Of a DNA stretch of 48,229 nucleotides, positions 1 through 8,400 are shown one piece after another. The stretch is from Candidatus Hydrogenedentota bacterium (GTDB taxonomy: Bacteria; Hydrogenedentota; Hydrogenedentia; Hydrogenedentales; JAGMZX01). Made by a program: the position numbers and the translations under genes. A model generated the notes under the pieces. It was given only the letters and a program-made list of their open reading frames with translations, had not been told where the DNA came from and ran no database searches. The stretch is taken from NCBI GenBank assembly GCA_029556545.1, contig JAKQEQ010000107.1:1-48229 (forward strand), in the 5' to 3' direction. Numbering within the stretch: position 1 is the first letter of the stretch; the number at the start of each line of letters is the position of its first letter.

Positions 1-39
1 GACCGCCCGATAGCCTCCGGCTATATTCCGAAACTCAAC

Positions 40-113
<74 letters not shown>

Positions 114-157
114 TTGCCGAGCCGGTTCCAAAGTGGACCGGCCCACCAGTTCAGACG

Positions 158-187
158 AAACGCCGCCGAGAGACTCGGCGGCGTTTT
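158..187 (+). terminator. intrinsic terminator after the tRNA
   Basis: A perfect 10-bp GC-rich stem (161-170 with 174-183), a 3-nt loop and a TTTT tract at 184-187 lie 45 bases after the tRNA. It is preceded by AAA, so it could also act in the other direction. A weaker hairpin at 121-142 sits between the tRNA and this terminator. Confidence 0.8.
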
Positions 188-549
188 CGCTTTCTGGCGG
201 GCGTTTCGCGGGGTTCGCCAGCCGATGACGAGTCTCTGATTGCGGCGTGGCCATCACCCGCCGGGCGACTCCGGAGCGCCCCGATCGCCCGCATCGCGCC
301 GAAGTCTCTCTGTCTCTCCCGGAGACCCGTGCACGGGTTATGACGGGGTTGGTCTCCCTGTAGGTCGAACAACCGGGGAGGTTGCGACCGGACAGCGCGA
401 GCAACGGTGTTCGAGTGCGCGCGCTTGTGGTGATCGCGCCGCGCATCCCGCGTGCGCACGGCATAGGGCAACCGTAGTGGCGAAGCGATTCCCGCGTCGC
501 CCATGGAGCCACCCAGATGCCCGCGGACTCCACGCGCGATCCCGAGAGC
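188..549. other. intergenic stretch without a convincing gene
   Basis: Open frames exist on both strands here, but none resembles a known family or has a ribosome binding site, and they overlap one another as expected for GC-rich DNA. The only distinct structure is a nested palindrome at 321-357, listed separately. The stretch lies between the tRNA terminator and the recombinase gene cluster and may hold the left end of the integrated element. Confidence 0.4.
321..357. repeat. nested palindrome upstream of the recombinase cluster
   Basis: A perfect 12-nt palindrome, CCCGTGCACGGG (326-337), overlaps the left arm of a wider 7-bp inverted repeat, GGAGACC (321-327) and GGTCTCC (351-357). It lies between the tRNA and the recombinase cluster. 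A dyad in this position could be a protein-binding or recombination site, but no function is shown by the sequence. Confidence 0.35.
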
Positions 550-732
550 ATGACTGAGGCCGAGCGCCGCGACGAGGTCGTCAGCATCCTGGCGAGCGGA
601 CTCGTTCGCAGCATCGTCGCTTCCCGCGCTCGCACATCGCGGGCCCGCGGCGATCTCGCAGATTGCGGCCGGACATGCCTTGAACTTCCGGGCGACTTGC
701 CCCTCAGTGTGGCTCCGCGGCCCGGCGGTTAG
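550..732 (+). CDS. small hypothetical protein of the recombinase cluster
   Basis: This encodes a 60-residue protein beginning MTEAERRDEVVSILASGLVR, with a conserved-looking 'CLELPGDLPLSV' segment near the end. I recall similar small proteins (an 'ERRxExxxILAxGxxR' start followed by 'CLEvPgexxLSV') just upstream of DUF2924/serine-recombinase pairs in other bacteria. That is memory, not a search. A longer start at 517 is possible, but the family-like sequence begins at 550. It ends 38 bases before the DUF2924 gene and is probably co-transcribed with it. Function unknown. Confidence 0.55.
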   Translation: MTEAERRDEVVSILASGLVRSIVASRARTSRARGDLADCGRTCLELPGDLPLSVAPRPGG

Positions 733-770
733 GGCCGTACTGAACGGAGACCCATGCAACGGAGCCACAC

Positions 771-1286
771 ATGCCAGACACCATCGAACGCCAGATCAAC
801 GCGCTGGAGCGCATGACCACGTCGGAACTCGTCGAGCGCTTCGCCGAGGTCCACGGCTACCCATGCCGCACGCGGCACCGGGCGTACCTCATCCGCAAGA
901 TCGCCTGGCGCATCCAGGCCAACGCTGAGGGCGACCTGAGCGAGCGTGCGCGACGCCGCGCCGCGGAGCTCGCCAACGACGCCGAGGTGCGGGTCATGGC
1001 CCCGAAGTCGATGATCGCACCTCCGCAGCCGGGACCGAGCACAACGGTCCATCGCCGAGCACGCGGCGAAGACCATGACGACCCGCGTGTCCCGCCTGCG
1101 GGATCGGCGATCGTGCGCGAGTACAAGGGCCGGACGATCCGCGTGGTCGTCCTCCCGCGCGGCGAGGGCTTCGAGTTCGACGGCGAGCGCTTCCGCACGC
1201 TGACGGCGGTCGCCAAGCGGATCACCGGCAGCCACATGAACGGCTTCCGGTTCTTCCGGCTGCCGTCCGCCGAGGTGAAGCGATGA
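771..1286 (+). CDS. DUF2924 domain-containing protein
   Basis: This 171-residue protein matches the DUF2924 pattern. An N-terminal helical part contains 'LRRM/LERMTTSEL' and 'GYPCRTRHRAYLIRKIAWRIQ'-type features. A C-terminal part contains 'REYKGRTIRVVVLP', a 'GFEFDGERFRTLTAVAKRITG' region and 'SHMNGFRFF'. DUF2924 proteins are regularly found immediately before large serine recombinases in phages and integrated elements, as here; their molecular role is not established. The stop overlaps the recombinase start by 4 bases, so the two genes are translationally coupled. GC content is similar to the rest of the window. Confidence 0.85.
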   Translation: MPDTIERQINALERMTTSELVERFAEVHGYPCRTRHRAYLIRKIAWRIQANAEGDLSERARRRAAELANDAEVRVMAPKSMIAPPQPGPSTTVHRRARGEDHDDPRVPPAGSAIVREYKGRTIRVVVLPRGEGFEFDGERFRTLTAVAKRITGSHMNGFRFFRLPSAEVKR

Positions 1287-2671
1287 GCGGGCGTCGTCGG
1301 AACCAGACTGCCGGTACCGCCGAGCCGAAGGCCAGCATCCGGTGCGCCATTTACACCCGCAAGTCGAGCGAGGAAGGCCTCGAGCAGGAGTTCAACTCGC
1401 TCGACGCGCAGCGAGAGAGCGCCGAGGCGTTCATCGCCAGCCAGAAGGCGGAGGGGTGGACCTGCGTTGCCGATCGGTACGACGACGGCGGGTTCTCCGG
1501 CGGCACGCTGGAACGCCCCGCCCTGCAACGGCTCATGCGAGATGTGGAAAGCGGCAAGGTCGACGTCGTGATTGTCTACAAGGTGGACCGACTCTCGCGC
1601 TCGCTGCTGGACTTCACGCGCATCGTCGATCTATTCGACCGGCACAAGGTGTCGTTCGTCTCGGTGACGCAGCACTTCAACACGACCTCGTCCATGGGAC
1701 GCCTCACGCTCAACATCCTGCTGTCCTTCGCACAGTTCGAGCGCGAGATCATCGGCGAGCGCATCCGGGACAAGGTCGCCGCCGCAAAGCGCAAGGGCAA
1801 GTACACCGGCGGCCCCGCCGTCCTCGGCTATGACGTGGACCGGGTCAACAAGCGGCTCTTGGTCAATCCGACCGAAGCGAAACTCGTGCGGCACATCTTC
1901 AAGCGGTTCGTCCAGATTCAGTCCACGACGCTGCTGGCGAAGGAACTCAACGAGGCGGGACACCGGACAAAATCCTGGACCACGGTCAAGGGCAAAACGC
2001 GGCGCGGCAACCCCTGGGACAAATTCGTGCTGTACCGGGTGCTCAATAACCGGCTGTACATCGGCGAGATCGATCACAAGGGTAACGTCTATCCCGGCGA
2101 GCACGAAGCCATCATCGCGCGCGAAGTGTGGGACCAGGCGCACGCCATCATGGCGGAGAACTCCCACTCCCGCGGCGGACGCGCGCGGTCGCGGACGCCG
2201 GCGTTGCTGCGGGGCATCATCAAGTGCGGCCACTGTGGATGTTCGATGGGCATTACGTGGTCCCGGCGGAACGGCAGGCAGTACCGCTACTACCACTGCC
2301 TGAGCGCGGCCAAGTCCGGCCCGGAAACGTGTCCCGTGAAGAGCGTTTCCGCGGGCGACATGGAGCACGCCGTCATCGAGCAGATGCGCGGCCTGTTCCG
2401 GTCGCCGGAGATCATCGCGCAGACTTTCCGGACAGCGAAAAACTTGGCGGCTGAAGACGAGCAGCCGTTCGAGGAGACGCAGGTCGCTCGCGCGCTCGAA
2501 CACCTGGATGCGCTTTGGGACACGCTGTTCCCGGTGGAGCAAACACGCATCATCCAGTTGCTGGTGTCCAGGGTAGCCGTGAACACAGACGGGTTGGACG
2601 TGTCGTTCCGGCTCGAAGGTCTCCGGCAGGTCACGGCGGAGATGACAACGGACGAGGAAGCCGTAGCATGA
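1283..2671 (+). CDS. large serine recombinase (site-specific integrase)
   Basis: This 462-residue protein would cut and rejoin DNA at attachment sites to integrate or excise the element. The N-terminal resolvase domain (about 17-165) has the catalytic serine in 'YTRKS' (S28), 'SLDAQRES', 'DGGFSGGTLERP' and 'VYKVDRLSRSLLDF'. A recombinase domain follows (about 180-280, 'GPAVLGYDVD' onward), then a zinc ribbon with 'CGHCG' and a downstream 'YHC...C' pair (about 315-355), and a short C-terminal coiled region. This is the standard large-serine-recombinase order, somewhat short at the C-terminus. The gene overlaps both neighbours by 4 bases and looks intact, with no missing catalytic residue. The target site cannot be read with certainty; the flanking tRNA and ssrA are both plausible. 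Confidence 0.93.
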   Translation: MSGRRRNQTAGTAEPKASIRCAIYTRKSSEEGLEQEFNSLDAQRESAEAFIASQKAEGWTCVADRYDDGGFSGGTLERPALQRLMRDVESGKVDVVIVYKVDRLSRSLLDFTRIVDLFDRHKVSFVSVTQHFNTTSSMGRLTLNILLSFAQFEREIIGERIRDKVAAAKRKGKYTGGPAVLGYDVDRVNKRLLVNPTEAKLVRHIFKRFVQIQSTTLLAKELNEAGHRTKSWTTVKGKTRRGNPWDKFVLYRVLNNRLYIGEIDHKGNVYPGEHEAIIAREVWDQAHAIMAENSHSRGGRARSRTPALLRGIIKCGHCGCSMGITWSRRNGRQYRYYHCLSAAKSGPETCPVKSVSAGDMEHAVIEQMRGLFRSPEIIAQTFRTAKNLAAEDEQPFEETQVARALEHLDALWDTLFPVEQTRIIQLLVSRVAVNTDGLDVSFRLEGLRQVTAEMTTDEEAVA

Positions 2672-3102
2672 GCATTGCGATTCTGGACATGACAAGGACG
2701 CGCCGGTCCGTCGAGGACGACGGCAAGACGCTCCGCGTCCACATCCCGATTCAGTTGAAGACGCGGGGCGGCCGCAAGGAGGTCATTGTGCCCGGTGGGC
2801 GCGACGGCGGCGGGCAGGAGAACCAAGCATTGGTGATTGCCCTGGCGCGCGCTCATCGGTGGGCGGACTTGCTGGAATCGGGCGAGGTGACCTCCCTTGG
2901 TGAACTCGCCGCGCACGTCGGCGTGGACCCCGCGTACATCAGCCGGTTCCTGCGCCTGACGCTGCTCGCCCCGGACATCATCGAGCGCATCCTCGACGGT
3001 AGGGAGCCGAGCGGGCTATCGCTGGCCAAGCTCATCAAAGACATGCCGGCGGTGTGGGAAGAGCAACGCCTCAAGTTCGACATGGCCAACACCAAGAGAT
3101 AG
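2668..3102 (+). CDS. helix-turn-helix protein of the recombinase cluster
   Basis: This 144-residue protein is translated from an ATG that overlaps the recombinase stop (ATGA), so it is the third coupled gene of the cluster. Residues about 50-85 ('NQALVIALARAHRWADLLES') lead into a ParB/KorB-like helix-turn-helix ('SLGELAAHVGVDPAYISRFL', about 72-91), followed by 'LLAPDIIERILDG' and a 'LSLAKLIK' segment. Proteins like this commonly accompany DUF2924/recombinase pairs and probably bind DNA, perhaps regulating the recombinase or assisting its directionality (inference). A start further upstream in the same frame would overlap most of the recombinase and is unlikely. Confidence 0.8.
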   Translation: MSIAILDMTRTRRSVEDDGKTLRVHIPIQLKTRGGRKEVIVPGGRDGGGQENQALVIALARAHRWADLLESGEVTSLGELAAHVGVDPAYISRFLRLTLLAPDIIERILDGREPSGLSLAKLIKDMPAVWEEQRLKFDMANTKR

Positions 3103-3184
3103 AGACAGCAGTTTGTCGAGTTCGGCCTGCAGCTCCGATACTTGGCGGGTCGAGAAAAGACTGCATGAATCGCAAGACCGGCGC

Positions 3185-3214
3185 TTGACCTTTTCACCCG
3201 ATTCACCGTATTCT
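3185..3214 (+). promoter_or_regulatory. sigma70-like promoter for the HEPN-like gene
   Basis: TTGACC (3185-3190) and TATTCT (3209-3214) are separated by 18 bases and lie about 150 bases before the start at 3369. No other gene intervenes, so the cargo gene probably has its own promoter. Confidence 0.5.
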
Positions 3215-3368
3215 CTTTTTGTCTCGAATGGTGCCAACGGAATCACAAGGAACGCAACGGACAAATGACTGACGCGTATTCGCAGTCAATGCACGTCGGG
3301 CGTGCGCAGTCCTGCGGATGTTCTCTTGGAAAGCTCCAATTGTATCGTCAGTTCAGAGGGAAACATCG

Positions 3369-4478
3369 ATGCTTCCAGACCAAGACAGTGTGAAAGCATA
3401 TCATGTGTATATGTACACGTTTATTGACGATCTCGCGTCCATCAGATCGCCCTACGATTATTTCCAGCACGTTGAGCAATACCGCATCGAAGACGCCATT
3501 CGACTTGTCGGAGATCGATTCAGGGAATTCGGGTGGGAAGGTGACGGAACGATTGGAATCATTTGGCTGCCGCCCTTTGTGGATGTGGGCGTAGAAGACA
3601 CCTGGGGTACCTGCATCTGGCATGTCAAACAGATGAACAATGGCATATCGTTCCTTGCCTCTGACGTAGCACTAGACTTTGATCGCATAGCGGAGCAGAA
3701 CGAGGGATTCGTTGCTCGCGAGGCCGCGCCAGAAATGGTGCCCATCACCATTATCGAAACCGTAGTTGAGTGGTTCACAAGGGCCATCACCAATACTGAA
3801 GGCGAGATGCGCGCCTCCCTAGCATTTCTCAGCGCACATGTCGGTTCTGGAGCCGATCAGATCGCTGCGCACTTGCTATTTCATTATCAGAACACACTCG
3901 TTCGCCTTTTCAACGAATTCATGGATGAATGTTATCTTCAGGTCCTTATTGAGGCAATAGATTCGGGGAATCCTCATAAGATCAGGCTGAGGAAAGCCCG
4001 TGTGGATGTGGACGCCACGTCATACTTGCCGGAACCAGAAGATCCTGAAGATGTAGCAGCCGCTATCGACGCCAGCAAGTGGTTCACGATCAAGGGGCTT
4101 ATCTCTGACATGTGGAAAGCGTACAAATGGGAGCCCTTCAAGACTAAGTCAGAAATGCTTTTCAAGAGTCTCGACTATGCGCCTGACGAGAAGGACTTCT
4201 TTGAGATTCGCAAGCATGTGGTGCTTCGGAACTGTATGCAGCACCATGAAGCTCAGCTTGATCGCGACTCATTGAGGAGCCTTGGTAGAGATAAAGTGAC
4301 CATTCTTGATGGCGGCAAGACGGCGATCATTGAGGTGTGGAAGCCAATCATCATGACCGCCGATGAATTGTATGCCCTGCTCGCGGTCATGATTAGATTT
4401 GCCGAAGTGTTTCATAGCCACGTAGCTACTAGGGTTCCAAGTCGGAATTTCAGGACAAAGAATCCGAGAGCGTCTTGA
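3369..4478 (+). CDS. uncharacterised cargo protein with a HEPN-like motif
   Basis: This encodes 369 residues of unrecognised family. The start at 3369 is chosen because AGAGGG lies 8 bases before it; an in-frame ATG at 3318 has no such site. No signal peptide or membrane segment is visible, so it should be cytoplasmic. Near the C-terminus, 'RNCMQHH' (R287, N288, H292) fits the Rx4H core of HEPN-fold ribonucleases, inside a helical region. HEPN proteins are common toxins and antiphage effectors, but a single short motif is weak evidence and many HEPN proteins are not nucleases. The gene is clearly richer in A and T than its neighbours, follows a recombinase and has its own promoter, all consistent with recently acquired cargo. 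No partner antitoxin is visible. Confidence 0.7.
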   Translation: MLPDQDSVKAYHVYMYTFIDDLASIRSPYDYFQHVEQYRIEDAIRLVGDRFREFGWEGDGTIGIIWLPPFVDVGVEDTWGTCIWHVKQMNNGISFLASDVALDFDRIAEQNEGFVAREAAPEMVPITIIETVVEWFTRAITNTEGEMRASLAFLSAHVGSGADQIAAHLLFHYQNTLVRLFNEFMDECYLQVLIEAIDSGNPHKIRLRKARVDVDATSYLPEPEDPEDVAAAIDASKWFTIKGLISDMWKAYKWEPFKTKSEMLFKSLDYAPDEKDFFEIRKHVVLRNCMQHHEAQLDRDSLRSLGRDKVTILDGGKTAIIEVWKPIIMTADELYALLAVMIRFAEVFHSHVATRVPSRNFRTKNPRAS

Positions 4479-4943
4479 ACTGTATCATTCACGTAGCGCT
4501 GCGTAGTTTACCTTCCGTGCCGCCAGCTTTCTCCCTGCTCTCCAACGCTACGGAATCTTCCTATCCGTGGATTGATTAAGCGAGGGTCTGGGGGACATGC
4601 TCTGTACAGACTTGAAGACATATGTTTCGAGGACAAATCAGGTTCTCGTTCGGGAAGAACTAAATCATGACGGGAAGGCCAAGAAATTAAGCCTTGACGC
4701 TGTAACGACTTGCAGATTTCGGACGAGGTAGGGGGTAGTCAACGGAATTCAGAGAGCCAGAGAGAAAAGCGGGGAGGAACGGCCAAAATGTGGCCCAAGA
4801 CGATGGATCGCGTCCGAGGGGGAGTCAAGGGCGCGCCACTGGTCACATCCGTAAGTTATTGCGGAATAAGGGCTTGATTCGCGGAGTCCGGGAGGGGTGC
4901 TTTCGCCGCAATCGACGGCGAGAAAATACGACGGAAAAAGAAA
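4479..4943. other. intergenic stretch between cargo gene and ssrA
   Basis: I see no credible gene in these 465 bases; an open frame at 4790 runs into the tmRNA gene and is not coding. It abuts the 3' end of ssrA, a common integration target, so the right end of the element should lie here if ssrA was the target. I could not find a copy of the ssrA 3' end elsewhere in 113-4943. Confidence 0.4.
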
Positions 4944-5299
4944 TGGTGGAGGCGGCGGGAATCGAACCCGCGTCCGGAAGTGTGTCCGCGCCGGCGTCTA
5001 CGTGCGTAGTCTGTCCTTTGGGATTCGCCCGGTCGGAACGCGTCAGACGCGCTTTCCGACTTCGCTAGGCGCAGTTGGTACTCTCCGCGGGGACTGTGCC
5101 GCTCCCCGGTTCGAGGCCCGCTGTCGGCGCCTTATCCCGTTAGCGGACGGTCACGGGTAAGACGTGTCGCCTGAATCAGGCGGCAAGTGCCAATGGTTCG
5201 TTGGCAGTTGTGTTGTGATCGGCTTTTATCGAGGCCAACCGATCAACCTCGGCACGCAGCCTGCGCTTCTCTCACCCCCGTCGAAACCATGTCGCCCCC
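4944..5299 (-). ncRNA. ssrA: transfer-messenger RNA (tmRNA)
   Basis: This 356-nt RNA rescues stalled ribosomes by acting as alanyl-tRNA and then as mRNA for a degradation tag. The 5' end begins GGGGGCG and is followed by the typical 'CATGGTTTCGACGGGGGTG'. The 3' end has a T arm with 'GGTTCGATTCC' and finishes CGCCTCCACCA, with CCA encoded. The acceptor stem pairs over 7 bp and contains the G3-U70 wobble read by alanyl-tRNA synthetase. The tag frame is on the same strand at 5176-5223. The gene is one piece, not permuted. Confidence 0.95.
5176..5223 (-). other. tmRNA tag-peptide reading frame
   Basis: Reading from the codon after AAAA gives ADHNTTANEPLALAA and a TGA stop. The ALAA end is the expected protease-recognition tail. 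The resume codon (GCC) is inferred from position and from the alanine start usual for tags. Confidence 0.85.
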
Positions 5300-5345
5300 A
5301 CGTTGCGGGACGGGCACGGCACAACGAATGTGCGGCGCGTTTCTT

Positions 5346-5375
5346 ATTATGCCACAAGGGAGCCGTTTTCTCCAA
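5346..5375 (-). promoter_or_regulatory. probable ssrA promoter
   Basis: On the minus strand, TTGGAG (5370-5375) and CATAAT (5346-5351) are separated by 18 bases. Transcription would start about 40 bases before the mature tmRNA 5' end, leaving a short leader for RNase P to remove. Confidence 0.45.
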
Positions 5376-5429
5376 GGACGCCTTCAGGAGCGTTCCAGCC
5401 CTATGCGACATGCGAAGAACCGGCTTTTT

Positions 5430-8400
5430 CTAGTGGCCGATCGCGTCGCCTGCCGCTGTTGCGAGCCAGTGGGGCATGGCCTGTGCGAAGGGCGAGTTCA
5501 CCGGGGGGCCGTCGCCCGCGGGAGCGGCGACGGCGGTCAGGTGGTCCCGTATCGCGTTTGTGACGAGGCGGAAGTCGGGGTTGATTGCCCGGCCCGCGTC
5601 GCGCAGCGCCTCGAGCGTCTTCATGCCGCCGTCCCAGTCGGCGCGGTCGGGGGTCATTCCGGCGACGGGGTTGCAGTCGATTTTGTCGGTGAAGAAATCG
5701 GCAATGAAGAGTCCCCCCACGCCGGAGCGTGCCAGCGGGCGGACCTGATCGACGAGTCGCGCGCGCAACGCGGCCGCGCCGGGATTCAGCCAGACCCGGC
5801 GGCGGGGGCCGTCGGTGAAGGGCACGCCCCATCGGTCGGCGCACACGAATTCGCTGTTGTGCTTCTTATGGAAGGCGGTGTCCGGGTCGACGGGTTGCAG
5901 GTTGAATCGAAGGAAGACCTGAACGCCGGACTCCCGGCACGCCCTGACGGCGGCGGCAAGCCCCTTCGCACCGCCAAGGTCCGGGTCGGGCGTGAAGTCG
6001 GGAATACCGTTACCTTGTCCGCCGGTCTTCCAGTCGTTCAGCAGCAAGGCGTTGCGGCCATCCGCACGGGCTTGGCGCGCCTCTTGCGCGAGTTCGGCGA
6101 AGGCGATGCGCCCGCATTCGCGGAACGCGAGCGGGGCCGTTGCGGCGGGGGCAAGGGGGCCGAAGGTCTTGGCGAACCACGCGCCGTAGTGCCGCGCCGC
6201 CTCCCCCACGCCGCCGTCGTGAAAGCGCAGGACCACCGGCGCGGCCTCGAAGGTCTCGCGGGCGGGATGGTACGCCATGTGGACGAAGTTGAATGCGACG
6301 CCGGCGGGCGCGCCGTCGAGTTCTTCCGGTCGCGGCCAGTTGCCGTCGGCGCGGTTCGACGCGATGCCGGGCACTTGGATCAACTGGACTGCTTTCACAC
6401 GCCGGACCGGGTCGTGCGCGGCGAAGTAGACGCCGCGATCCCGGCGCGGCGAATAGAGCTGCATCCACGGCATGGAGAGCGTATGCGGGTAGACGAAGAG
6501 CTGCTCGGGATAGAGTTCGCCGAACGGCGTCATGTTGTTGAACGTGCGGTAGATGCTCTGGGTATTCGCCGCTGCGCCGGTCGGCACGGTGCATACGGTG
6601 GCGCGGCGCTCGTGCTCGAATTTGCCGAGGCCCAGCGTGCCCCCGATAATGGGGTAGAACACCTCGCCGATCTTGAGGTCGGTCCGGTTATCGATGGTCA
6701 GGCCAAAGTTGACCTGGTCGCCCGCGAGCGCAACGGTCATCTCGACGGCGACATCGTAGAACACGCCGAATACCGAAGCCAGCGGCCCGCCCCAGCGAAG
6801 GGTGAGTCTATCGTTTTCAAGGGTGTGGCCGGTGAGGCGCTGCGCCGCGCCCAGAATACGGTTTGCCTCGGTATTCGTCCACGCCTCTTCGCCGACGATA
6901 GGCAGCGTGAAGACGAAGTTGTCGGCAAGCCGCGGTTCGAGAATCAGGTCGAGTTCGCCCGTTTTGTCGTAGATTCGGGCAATGACCCCGTTGTCCCTGC
7001 GTGCTTCGATGCGGTAGTGATCGTTTTCGAGGGGGATGTGATCCGCCGGGTCGAATTCGCCGGGGGACGGCGCGGGCGACAGGGCCACCGTTTGCACGGT
7101 GTCGATGCACAGCATGGCGTAGCTTGCATGCGGCGCGTCGTCCACCGCCTCGACATAGACCCGCGCGCCGCGATGTCCGGGCCCATCGAGAATCAGGGGC
7201 GTGAAGAGCGTGGTGTTCGGCGCATAGACGCGGTCGATTTCCGTGCCGTCCTCAAGATTCAGGGTGACATAGTTCCAGCGGTCGGCCGAAACGCCGCTCA
7301 CATCGGCCCATCCCGCCGCCAATACTTCGACTCCCTCCTTGTCGAGGACAAAGACGTTTGACCGCAGCGCGCCGGTAGCCTCCTCCCCACCCTTGCCGCT
7401 CCAGGCGAACCATCGGCCCTGCCACCCGGCGTACCAGCCGCCCGCGCTGTTGTCGTCCACGGTCCAGTTGCCGTCTTCCTGCCATCCGGTCAGGTCGCCC
7501 CGCTCGAACCCGAAGTTGAGCGTCGGGTCCGCCGGCTGTTGCGCGGCGGTCTTCGCCGCGCCGCGTTTACGCCGCGCGACCGGCGCGGGCCTTGCCTCCG
7601 GGTCCTCGACCACGAGCGCGAACCGTTCTCCCGGCACGGACACCTCGACGGGCAGCCTGGCGACGGTCTCATCCGCAAACGGCGCCACGATCCGCACGGG
7701 GTTTCGTCTCCCACCCTCGAAAGCCTCGACAGCCACGGGCACGGCGTTTCTTGCCGTGTTCGTCAAGACGATGGCGCGGCGTCCGGTCTTCGGGTCGCGC
7801 CAGACCTCGTGCTTTACGTCGCCGCCGGGGCCGGGGTCGCCGAACGTGACGCCCGCGCCGTACTGACGCTCTCCGAAGAAGACGAGGTCGGCGTATCGGT
7901 CGCGGATGCGCTTGGTCTCGGCGACATATTCCGCCATGAGACGCCAAGGGGCGTATCCGATGCCGCGATTGAACTTATGGGGCGACAGCATGAGCACCCA
8001 CCCCTCGCGGACGGCGTTGTTGATTCCGAAGAAGTCGTAGGGCCAGTAATGCCCGACCGTCTCGGCCAGTTCCGGGAACACCCGCTTCGCCGTGGACATG
8101 TTGCCGGCCCACCACGTGGCCGTGCCGTAGGACAGCACGCGGTCCCAATTGCACTCGAACGAGATGGCAAAGTCCGGGTGAACTGCGCGGCACTCCCTCG
8201 AGATCCGGTCGATCAGGTCCAGCGTGCCCTTCCACGGGGCCACGTCCGGGCTGAGGCCCAGTTCCGCGATGCGCGGGTTGTGTTCGATGCCGTTCGGGAA
8301 CAATTTGTCGATATGCAGGCCGTCCGCGCCCAGTTCGGCGAGTTTACGGAAGTAGGCGGCCGTCGGGTCGGCGACGCCGGGGAATGCCGCCTCGACGAAG

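Noticed and set aside
4764-4780. A short match (CCCCGCT, inverted) to the tRNA 3' end, considered as an attachment site
   Set aside because: Only about 7-8 bases and in inverted orientation; expected by chance in GC-rich DNA.
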